The translations under genes were made by a program, and so were the position numbers. From the NCBI RefSeq assembly GCF_018343815.1, contig NZ_CP060791.1, positions 1,134,113 through 1,198,112 of the forward strand: a stretch of DNA of 64,000 nucleotides, in the 5' to 3' direction. Shown here piece after piece: positions 56,490 through 64,000 of this stretch. The DNA comes from Chlamydia crocodili. GTDB lineage: Bacteria > Chlamydiota > Chlamydiia > Chlamydiales > Chlamydiaceae. Position 1 is the stretch's first letter. Each line of letters starts with the position of its first letter. The notes beneath the pieces are model-generated. The model searched no databases and was not told the origin of the DNA. It worked only from the letters and a program-made list of their open reading frames with translations.

Positions 56490-57844
56490 TGAAAAAAGTC
56501 TTAATAGCTAATCGTGGAGAAATTGCAGTGCGTATTATACGTGCTTGTCATGATCTTGGATTAGCCACAGTTGCAGTATATTCCTTAGCAGATCAAGAAG
56601 CTTTACACGTGCTATTAGCAGACGAAGCTGTTTGTATAGGGGAGCCTCAAGCTAATAAATCCTATTTAAAAATATCGAATATTCTAGCGGCGTGCGAAAT
56701 TACAGGAGCGGATGCTGTCCATCCTGGTTATGGTTTTTTAAGTGAGAATCCGAATTTTGCTTCTATATGTGAAAGCTGTGGGTTGACCTTTATTGGCCCC
56801 AGTTCAGAATCTATAGCAACAATGGGAGATAAAATAGCGGCAAAACAGCTCGCTAAAAAAATTAAATGTCCTGTGATTCCTGGTTCCGAAGGTATTATTA
56901 AAGACGAAGCTGAAGGATTAAAAATTGCTGAAAAAATTGGCTTTCCTATAGTGATTAAAGCCGTTGCCGGCGGCGGTGGTCGCGGTATCCGTATTGTCAG
57001 AGAAAAAGATGAATTTTTTAGAGCTTTTTCAGCAGCACGAGCGGAAGCAGAAGCAGGATTTAATAATCCCGATGTTTACATTGAAAAGTTCATTGAAAAC
57101 CCAAGACATCTAGAAGTGCAGATTCTTGGAGATAAACACGGTAATTATATCCATCTTGGAGAAAGAGACTGCACAGTACAAAGACGTCGCCAAAAGCTTA
57201 TTGAGGAAACTCCTAGTCCTATACTTACTCCTGAATTGCGTGCAAAAGTAGGGAAGGTTGCTGTAGACTTGGCTAGAAGTGCAAACTATCATTCTGTGGG
57301 TACCGTAGAATTTCTATTAGATAAAGATAAAAAATTCTACTTCATGGAAATGAATACACGTATTCAGGTAGAGCATACAATCACAGAAGAAGTTACAGGA
57401 ATTGATCTTCTTAAAGAACAGATTTATGTAGCAATGGGCAATAAGCTCACTTGGAAACAAAAAAATATTGTTTTCACAGGACATGTTATTCAGTGTCGTA
57501 TTAATGCTGAGGACCCAAGCAACAACTTCTCCCCCTCTCCAGGTCGTTTAGATTACTATCTTCCTCCTGCTGGGCCTTCGATACGTGTTGATGGTGCTTG
57601 TTATAGCGGTTACGCTATCCCTCCCTATTACGATTCTATGATTGCTAAGGTGATTTCTAAGGGTAAGAACCGAGAAGAAGCTATAGCCATTATGAAACGT
57701 GCTCTAAAAGAGTTTCATATTGGAGGAGTACACTCTACAATACCTTTCCACCAATTTATGTTGGACAATCCGAAATTTATTAATTCAGACTACGATATCA
57801 ACTACGTTGATCTTCTTCTCTCTCAGGGTAATTCCTTATTTTAA
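56489..57844 (+). CDS. accC: Acetyl-CoA carboxylase, biotin carboxylase subunit
   Basis: AccC uses ATP and bicarbonate to carboxylate biotin on AccB. The 451-residue protein opens with KKVLIANRGEIAVRIIRA, has the HPGYGFLSEN motif near 79, the ATP-grasp GGGGRGIRIV near 162, the ERDCTVQRRRQKLIEE segment near 225, and the catalytic MNTRIQVEHTITEE region near 285. It ends the rpe-efp-accB-accC operon; a strong terminator follows. Confidence 0.96.
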   Translation: MKKVLIANRGEIAVRIIRACHDLGLATVAVYSLADQEALHVLLADEAVCIGEPQANKSYLKISNILAACEITGADAVHPGYGFLSENPNFASICESCGLTFIGPSSESIATMGDKIAAKQLAKKIKCPVIPGSEGIIKDEAEGLKIAEKIGFPIVIKAVAGGGGRGIRIVREKDEFFRAFSAARAEAEAGFNNPDVYIEKFIENPRHLEVQILGDKHGNYIHLGERDCTVQRRRQKLIEETPSPILTPELRAKVGKVAVDLARSANYHSVGTVEFLLDKDKKFYFMEMNTRIQVEHTITEEVTGIDLLKEQIYVAMGNKLTWKQKNIVFTGHVIQCRINAEDPSNNFSPSPGRLDYYLPPAGPSIRVDGACYSGYAIPPYYDSMIAKVISKGKNREEAIAIMKRALKEFHIGGVHSTIPFHQFMLDNPKFINSDYDINYVDLLLSQGNSLF

Positions 57845-57863
57845 AGTTCTTTACAATTTTCAT

Positions 57864-57896
57864 ATCTAGAGATTCGTTCTCTAGATGTGTTTTTTC
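57864..57896 (+). terminator. Intrinsic terminator of the rpe-efp-accB-accC operon
   Basis: ATCTAGAGA (57864-57872) pairs perfectly with TCTCTAGAT (57878-57886) around a 5-base loop, followed by TGTG and a run of six T. Confidence 0.8.
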
Positions 57897-58002
57897 TTTC
57901 TAATTAAAAATCTTAACAAAACTAAATTATATTAAAAATAATTCTAACAATTAGTGTTTTATGTTAGAATACTTTAAGTTTTTTTTAAAATTTTTAATAT
58001 TT

Positions 58003-59457
58003 ATGAGAATACCAGAAAGTTTTTGCTTAAGTTCTTTTAATAAAGAACCTAGTTACTTTGAAAGAGTTTTATCTGGGGTAGACAATTATTTCTATTTCGG
58101 TGGAAGACAGATAGAGATCGTTGCTAGAAATGAAAGGACTCAGGAGCTTATCTGCCTTTCCAATCCAGGACGACACGTACCTCTCGCTGAAAAGATTGTG
58201 AAGATACTCTCATATCTCATATTCCCGATCGTATTGATCGCTCTCCTTGTGCGCTTTTTACTGCATAAAATATTACATAAAGCTCATAGGGTCGTCTTAA
58301 TCGATAGACAGGATCCTTGTACACCGTGTGCATTTTACTTAAAAGACGCCATAGCTATCCGTGATAAGTTCTTGGACCTACGTTTTACACAACCTAATAA
58401 TGACGCTCTTAGAACCGCTCTACGCTTGCAAGGATTAAGGGTGGTGCATTTTTATCAAGATGAAACTAGTAATCAGCTCTTGCTTACAATGACATCACGG
58501 CGCTTCCCGGATATAGCATTTACATTTGTAGTTCCCACTGAATCCATCACATTGCCACAACCTGCCGATATGCAATGGTCTATAATGGAACATCTCTGGA
58601 ATTGTACAAAAGCAATAAACGTTGCTAAACAACAGAATTTAGATAATTTAATGATCAGCAAACCGATAGGCATTAGCTTACAAGATGGTGTGCTTATTCA
58701 TTATGTTCATAGCTCTCTGCTAACAGAAAAACCCTTAGACAAAAAGGAGATTTCAACAAGTATTGAAGAGCATAATAACCTACAAAACGGTTTAAACGAT
58801 CTTGTGACTTTTACTGTACTCACAGGATATCCAGGAAAGGTATTTGCAAAATCACAAAGAAAATTCGTCCGTGTGGACAGTGCTGAAAATCTCCACATGG
58901 CCATGGTAATTGATCCAGGACACACGTTTACAGCACATCCAGATGAGAATACAAAAATAGAAAGTCGTGTTTCTGCATTAATGCCTATACTCAAGAGTGT
59001 TCCTCCAGAGTATCTCAAAGGCATGTTAAATCAGATTCCAAATTCCATAAAATCCAAGATTCAAAATTTGAATTCTTTACTATCTAAAGAATTCTTAAAC
59101 AATACTTTAGATATTCAAGCACCTCTATTTCTATCCGATCCTACACAAAGACAAATATCCGATTCAGAAAAGAAACAGTTAGTGAAGAACTTCTTAAAGT
59201 TCATCTCGCAAAGAACCGTTGGTCAAAATGATAACGGACGCAACATGGTTGTCTTCTATAAGCATGGACAAAGTTATCCTGGAGGGGGAGAGGGGATACT
59301 GATTGATCAGCTCAACAACTACGGATCTATGTTCTTTAAACCCGAAGATGCTCGGGAAAAATGTCTAGGAGAGAGCATCGTGGATCAATTAGTGAGTATA
59401 GGTATCTTCTCTGAGTATGAGAATACTGAAACTATGGTCTGCGCCTACTTTGACTAA
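58003..59457 (+). CDS. DUF648-like chlamydial protein, copy 1
   Basis: The 484-residue protein starts at the ATG at 58003, chosen because it aligns with its paralogue's N-terminus; an ATG at 57961 would add 14 hydrophobic residues. An N-terminal YFYFGGRQ motif near residue 29 is followed by a hydrophobic segment at about 60-90 that may span the membrane once or twice, and a long soluble part. The layout and the FGG/YFYLGGKQ pattern fit the Chlamydia-specific DUF648 family, whose function is unknown. The paralogue follows after about 200 bp. A bilobed hydrophobic region near the N-terminus makes an inclusion membrane location possible. Confidence 0.55.
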   Translation: MRIPESFCLSSFNKEPSYFERVLSGVDNYFYFGGRQIEIVARNERTQELICLSNPGRHVPLAEKIVKILSYLIFPIVLIALLVRFLLHKILHKAHRVVLIDRQDPCTPCAFYLKDAIAIRDKFLDLRFTQPNNDALRTALRLQGLRVVHFYQDETSNQLLLTMTSRRFPDIAFTFVVPTESITLPQPADMQWSIMEHLWNCTKAINVAKQQNLDNLMISKPIGISLQDGVLIHYVHSSLLTEKPLDKKEISTSIEEHNNLQNGLNDLVTFTVLTGYPGKVFAKSQRKFVRVDSAENLHMAMVIDPGHTFTAHPDENTKIESRVSALMPILKSVPPEYLKGMLNQIPNSIKSKIQNLNSLLSKEFLNNTLDIQAPLFLSDPTQRQISDSEKKQLVKNFLKFISQRTVGQNDNGRNMVVFYKHGQSYPGGGEGILIDQLNNYGSMFFKPEDAREKCLGESIVDQLVSIGIFSEYENTETMVCAYFD

Positions 59458-59662
59458 ATGGTTTGAATTAAGGAGTAAAAATTATCGTCTGCAATATGAT
59501 GCGAGCCGTTTAGTCTTGCTAGATTCAAGAATAAACTGTCTTCAAGCGATCGAGAGTATTAAACCATTGGATAATCCGATGAATAAAAAATTAATAAAAC
59601 ACCTTAAAAAATACTCATAACCCTACCTTTGAGTAGAGTATGGAGATAACCCCAAGAACATC

Positions 59663-61324
59663 ATGTTAAATTCTGTAACATTTTCACTAAACTATTCTCC
59701 TAACCGAGCAGAGAAGTTTTCTGCTCTTCTAGATTCTTATTTTTATCTAGGAGGAAAGCAAACTAAAGTTATAGATAAATCAACAGAATTAGGACTTAGA
59801 TTTGCTGTAAAACATCAAGGACGGGCAGTATCCACTACTGAAAAAGTCTTGAAAATACTTTCTTGGATCTTTGTCCCCATTGTTATTTTGGCTTGGCTAT
59901 TACAGCAAGCTTTGCATTTATACCTACACATTGCATATCCATGCGTATATCTTGATAGACCTTTATCTGAGTCTCTTCAAAACGACATTGTCACTACCTG
60001 CCAAAAAATATCAAAATCTCTAAATTTTAAAACCATTTTAACGACAGAAGATGAAGCTTATCAGGAACTATGTGCTGAAGGTATTACCATAGTGAAACCT
60101 AAAGAGGAATTTGCAAGTGCTCTTCCCGAAAGGTTTTACTTAGATTCTCGCAAATCTCATACGTTTTATATTTTAGGAAATCAAGATCACTGTAATGCCC
60201 ACTATTTAGATCTTTATAACCTAATTCATGCAGGAAGAAATCTTATTTCTGAATTCGAATTAACGGGTAAGCGTGATGCAAAATCTATAGAAAAATGCTT
60301 AAAAGACAATTGGGGGATTACAGCAAAAATTTCTAGATTTCCCAAACAGAAACATGGGATTCATGATGGATTAAAAGCTGAATTTCTCTTTGATAACTAT
60401 CCTGATTATATTTGCACCTTGGATGATAATTCAATTAGTATTCGTGAAATAACAAATTCATCTCAAGTTGAGTCAAAAGAAATTACTATTGCAAGGTTCG
60501 TAAAAAATGTTCTTGAATCACGCCATATAGAGAAAAAAGGAAGCACGGCTTACATATCTTGGCCCAAATATATCGGTTGTGATATTAGCTCCGGAATTGT
60601 TGTTTTAGATGACGAAGAAGAGCACAAACAATTAATCGTTACTAATCCTCGGGGAGAGACCGCGGCCAACTTAAAACTCTTTTCATCTCAATCTTTCATA
60701 GAATGCTATCAAAGCATGAAAAGTAGACATATGGTTCCTTATGTCTTGGGTGAACAAGCTGCTTTCAAACATTATCAAAATAGACATCAACTTATCATGA
60801 ATGAATCTGGAAGTCGTTTACCCATGGATTCTTATGAAAATAGAAAAAATATAATGTCTGCATTTTTACGACAGGTTCCAAGCGCTTTCTTAGTAGAGGT
60901 ACTAAATACAGCAACTTCTGAAGAAGTTGCTGCAGCACTAGACTCTTTAGATCACACAAAAATTGCACGTTCTTTAAATCTAAGTGCGGTTACAATTCCC
61001 AGAGCCTATATTCTTCAAAAAAGACCACAACTAAGAGCTCTTTCTGATAAGCAGATCAAACTACAATTAGCGATCGAATTCATCAAAGAAATTTTATCCC
61101 CGACAGATCCCAACACTGTAGAGATATTTATTCCCTATAGGGAACAAAATACCACTAGTTCTGTATCTCCAACAACTTTCTGGGGCAATCTCTCTGATCC
61201 AATAAGAATCGGTTTAACAAACTCGATCCTCATACACCTAGAAAAAATGCACATCATTGAAGGATTCACAGAGGTAAGCAGAGGTGTGTACGTCCGCCTG
61301 AACTCTGTACAAATAGACTCTTAG
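59663..61324 (+). CDS. DUF648-like chlamydial protein, copy 2
   Basis: The 553-residue protein is a paralogue of its upstream neighbour: SYFYLGGKQTKVI near residue 26 matches YFYFGGRQIEIV, and the following AVSTTEKVLKILSWIFVPIVILAWLL matches VPLAEKIVKILSYLIFPIVLIALLV. After the hydrophobic segment (about 65-95) comes a long soluble part with a SxxPxx-rich end. The two proteins differ in length by about 70 residues, mostly in the middle. No enzymatic motif is visible. It is followed by two Inc-like genes on the other strand, so it sits in a chlamydial-variable block. Confidence 0.55.
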   Translation: MLNSVTFSLNYSPNRAEKFSALLDSYFYLGGKQTKVIDKSTELGLRFAVKHQGRAVSTTEKVLKILSWIFVPIVILAWLLQQALHLYLHIAYPCVYLDRPLSESLQNDIVTTCQKISKSLNFKTILTTEDEAYQELCAEGITIVKPKEEFASALPERFYLDSRKSHTFYILGNQDHCNAHYLDLYNLIHAGRNLISEFELTGKRDAKSIEKCLKDNWGITAKISRFPKQKHGIHDGLKAEFLFDNYPDYICTLDDNSISIREITNSSQVESKEITIARFVKNVLESRHIEKKGSTAYISWPKYIGCDISSGIVVLDDEEEHKQLIVTNPRGETAANLKLFSSQSFIECYQSMKSRHMVPYVLGEQAAFKHYQNRHQLIMNESGSRLPMDSYENRKNIMSAFLRQVPSAFLVEVLNTATSEEVAAALDSLDHTKIARSLNLSAVTIPRAYILQKRPQLRALSDKQIKLQLAIEFIKEILSPTDPNTVEIFIPYREQNTTSSVSPTTFWGNLSDPIRIGLTNSILIHLEKMHIIEGFTEVSRGVYVRLNSVQIDS

Positions 61325-61454
61325 TTTCTATAAGTTTGCATCTGAAGAGCAGCAAACTTACCTCAGTACTATTTCATAGATAAAAGTACGCGCTCAGTTT
61401 AGGAGCGAGAGCGCGACTAACATAACTTCTATTCTGCTATATAAAAAGTTAATT

Positions 61455-62408
61455 TTAAGTTGGTGTAGTTCCTTGGTGTCTAAAATCAGGATCAAGGTCA
61501 GCTTTAGAGTGTTTAATTAAACGGCACTCTCTTTGATCTGCAACCTGCTCATCACCAAGATACCAACGCGCCTGCTCACAGAAACTGTTGTATATCGATC
61601 TCCATTCGCTCTCTACAGTTCCTTCTTCGTAGAACCTTGATACCCTGGCTGTAATATCCTCTTGGGAAATATTCTCTCTATTGCAATATAGATATAGATG
61701 TCTTACCAAAGAGTAAGCAGTGGACATCATATAAAATGTCTTATAATAAGCTGAATTTTGTCTTGCCAAAGCTTCCAAATTTGAATCAACATTATATCTT
61801 TCTCTATAAGTTTCTAAATCTCTTAGAGAATATATACCAATCGCAAAAGATAATTGTAGAAACTCCGTAACAGCGCTCGTGAATCTCTGATTACCCCAGG
61901 ATTCATTATCAATAAATTGAAGATGATCCGAATTATCTACACGCAGTACATTCAAAATTTCTTCATGCTTCTTTGTCCTTAGATTAACCAAATAAGAAAT
62001 ATCATTATTCATAGGAGCGCGCATACCTACCCATTCAATAGGTTCAATCGTATCTCTTTCTCTATCGAGTTGATTTCTAGCATAATCAAGAGCCGCTTCT
62101 CCTTGAGCACTCAAAGCCGGCTGAATCGTTTCAGATCTAGGCAGCGGTAAGATGGACTTTTTTTTAATTAATTTCCCTAAAACAACCCCCAAAATAAGCA
62201 AAGAGAGACAAACTGAACCAAAAATTAACAATCCCAAACTAGCACTTCCAGCGATTGCTGAAGCTCCTATGACAATAAAAATAATAGAAAGAACTGTTAG
62301 ACCCACCAAAATACTGGTTTTTATAGTCTTAGAACAAGAAACTCGTTGTGTTGATTCTGTAGTTTGTGTTAAACTTAGGCAGTTGCAAATTTTGCTCAAA
62401 CTTGACAT
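61455..62408 (-). CDS. Inc-like protein with N-terminal bilobed hydrophobic segment
   Basis: The 317-residue protein has a short cysteine- and serine-rich N-terminus, a bilobed hydrophobic segment at about residues 32-85 with a turn in the middle, and a long polar, helical C-terminal part with many charged residues and a Tyr-rich centre. The N-terminal 90 residues resemble the neighbouring 107-residue protein (the AGSASLGLLI of one matches AGCASLPLLI of the other). The layout is that of inclusion membrane proteins with the soluble domain in the host cytosol. Confidence 0.55.
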   Translation of the reverse strand: MSSLSKICNCLSLTQTTESTQRVSCSKTIKTSILVGLTVLSIIFIVIGASAIAGSASLGLLIFGSVCLSLLILGVVLGKLIKKKSILPLPRSETIQPALSAQGEAALDYARNQLDRERDTIEPIEWVGMRAPMNNDISYLVNLRTKKHEEILNVLRVDNSDHLQFIDNESWGNQRFTSAVTEFLQLSFAIGIYSLRDLETYRERYNVDSNLEALARQNSAYYKTFYMMSTAYSLVRHLYLYCNRENISQEDITARVSRFYEEGTVESEWRSIYNSFCEQARWYLGDEQVADQRECRLIKHSKADLDPDFRHQGTTPT

Positions 62409-62735
62409 GTATTTTACCGATTAAAAAATTGACCACGGCATGCTACATCATCTTCTAAGTTAAAATCAAATCGAAATTTCATCCCAAAGTACCGAATAAG
62501 TCTTGTTTAACTCTTGTAGTATAGAAACCTGCTTCAGAGATAATTACAAAGTATAAAATATATGAAGCACGTAGTTATCAGACGGTATATTGTTTAGAAA
62601 TTAGTTATATTTAAAATAATATAGGAAGAAAAACTCTAGTCTATAAACTAGGAAAAATCATCACAATCAGTATTAGGAAAAGGCTCACAATATATATCCA
62701 GAACTTTTCCTCATAAATACTGCAGATTTTCAACT
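62409..62735. other. Non-coding gap between two Inc-like genes
   Basis: About 330 bp of AT-rich sequence; I see no coding frame or terminator. It presumably holds the promoter of the 317-residue Inc-like gene. Confidence 0.4.
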
Positions 62736-63059
62736 TCAAATAGATTCATTCGCCACAAGGCCATTCCTGTCTAAATAAATTTTTAATACTATAGAGCTTA
62801 TTAAAAAAGCTATCAATCCAAGACAAGTAAGTCCAAGATAAGCACCGCCTATGATCAATAGGGGGAGGCTAGCGCATCCAGCAAGACCTAATGCACCTAG
62901 AACAACAAAAATTATAGGAATAGCAACTCCCACGATGCCGACTAATGTTTTTAAAACCTTAGATTGGCAGCAACTTTTTTCAGACTTGGGATTTTCTAAA
63001 AAAATTTGTCTTTCTGTTTCACTATTTAAAGAAAATAAAGCAGACACAAAAACAACCAA
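62736..63059 (-). CDS. Short Inc-like protein, possibly a truncated paralogue
   Basis: The 107-residue protein consists of a polar N-terminus of about 35 residues with three cysteines, a bilobed hydrophobic segment (about 40-95, ending in IAFLISSIVLKIYL) and a short tail. It resembles only the N-terminal domain of the neighbouring 317-residue protein, so it may be a remnant that lost its cytosolic domain, or a compact Inc protein of its own. It starts at an in-frame non-ATG or ATG at the 5' end (63059); a better internal start is not obvious. Confidence 0.4.
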   Translation of the reverse strand: MVVFVSALFSLNSETERQIFLENPKSEKSCCQSKVLKTLVGIVGVAIPIIFVVLGALGLAGCASLPLLIIGGAYLGLTCLGLIAFLISSIVLKIYLDRNGLVANESI

Positions 63060-63434
63060 ATTAAAAATTAAATCGAAGCATTCTAAATTAATTAGAAATT
63101 AAAATCAAACTTTTATTCAAAAATGAGCTATCTTAGATGAGATTAAAAAATAGATTTATAAAAAGAAGGTCTTAGGTCTGCAGACTTGTTATAAAATATT
63201 TTTTAATCTGGATTTACCCTAAATTGGCCTACCAATTTATAATTTGGAGACCTTGATTGTTACGTATGTTTGGCAATTGTTATTTCAATACAGATGTATG
63301 GTTTTATATCTTATCTTAAATAAACATCCACGAATGTATTTTTGAAGGGAAACAGTCTTATTACATTGAGTGGTGATCTATAGTCAAGATGATCTCAAGT
63401 TATTGTAAAATACACCCTTATGACATAAATGCGG
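63060..63434. other. Non-coding gap before the last gene
   Basis: An AT-rich divergent stretch with no coding frame, RNA gene or repeat that I can support, apart from the promoter that follows at 63435. Confidence 0.4.
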
Positions 63435-63462
63435 TTGAAGTAATTCTTTAATTTTTTATAAT
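63435..63462 (+). promoter_or_regulatory. Probable sigma66 promoter of the last gene
   Basis: TTGAAG at 63435-63440 and a perfect TATAAT at 63457-63462 are 16 bases apart. The predicted transcript would have a leader of about 90 bases before the ATG at 63561. Confidence 0.5.
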
Positions 63463-63542
63463 GCCTTCGCGATTCTTTGGGAGAAATAGACTTTGTCTAC
63501 TTTTGAAGTAGCATTATGTGATTAGGGTGTTTTTAAAAATAA

Positions 63543-64000
<458 letters not shown>

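Noticed and set aside
59417..59620. A 67-codon open frame overlapping the end of the first DUF648-like gene
   Set aside because: The DUF648-like protein already ends where its paralogue does, the short frame has no convincing ribosome-binding site, and its composition looks like chance.

Overview
This window is chromosomal DNA of a member of the Chlamydiaceae, most likely a species of the former Chlamydophila group (psittaci/abortus/felis/caviae/pecorum/pneumoniae branch). The evidence is the low-GC sequence, the dciA-gyrB-gyrA-tmk-holB block, the rpe-efp-accB-accC block, an IncA-type protein next to rpe, an argR-glnPQ cluster (argR is absent from C. trachomatis), a metNIQ importer, and many proteins with the bilobed hydrophobic segment typical of chlamydial inclusion membrane (Inc) proteins. 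I cannot fix the species from sequence alone.

Layout. 1-4.6 kb: an unrecognised chlamydial protein (possibly cut by the window edge), a D-methionine/methionine-type ABC importer (metN, metI, metQ) and a small membrane protein. 4.7-11.6 kb: a DNA-replication operon (dciA, gyrB, gyrA, tmk, holB) behind a strong sigma66-type promoter. 11.6-17.9 kb: an esterase, a candidate 41-aa small ORF, TsaC, an M19 dipeptidase, two Inc-like coiled-coil proteins and a secreted LOG-family protein. 18-24.7 kb: menaquinone-pathway ubiA/ubiX homologues, a YitT protein, tRNA-Val and tRNA-Asp, two SurE nucleotidases (one with a signal peptide), a TtcA-like protein, a SEC-C protein, tRNA-Thr and tRNA-Tyr. 24.8-27.3 kb: three tandem tail-fibre-like/C1q-like proteins. 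27.3-35.5 kb: rimO, rpmG, a Lol-type ABC exporter, a DUF1389-like protein, rplM-rpsI, an NlpC/P60 hydrolase and adk. 35.8-38.7 kb: an Inc-like cluster whose members end in PPxY motifs, one of them frameshifted. 38.7-46 kb: pgl-zwf, a decayed oppA copy, oppA, tsaD, argR-glnP-glnQ. 46-54.3 kb: another tail-fibre-like protein, a very large AsmA/TamB-like membrane protein with a YihY/BrkB protein, a methyltransferase and incA. 54.7-57.9 kb: rpe-efp-accB-accC. 58-64 kb: two DUF648-like paralogues, two Inc-like proteins, and the start of an unrecognised Ser/Thr-rich protein that runs off the window.

How it fits together. Housekeeping blocks (replication, translation, fatty-acid initiation, oxidative pentose phosphate, t6A tRNA modification through TsaC and TsaD) alternate with species-variable host-interaction genes. 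The most striking observations are (1) a shared upstream element plus a homologous signal peptide in front of two unrelated nucleotide-handling enzymes, a LOG-family protein and SurE, which suggests a secreted nucleotide-salvage module; (2) Inc-like proteins ending in arrays of PPxY motifs that resemble host WW-domain ligands and viral late domains; (3) a family of four tail-fibre-like proteins with no phage genes nearby; and (4) frameshifted or decayed genes (the PPxY gene and an oppA copy) showing ongoing turnover.
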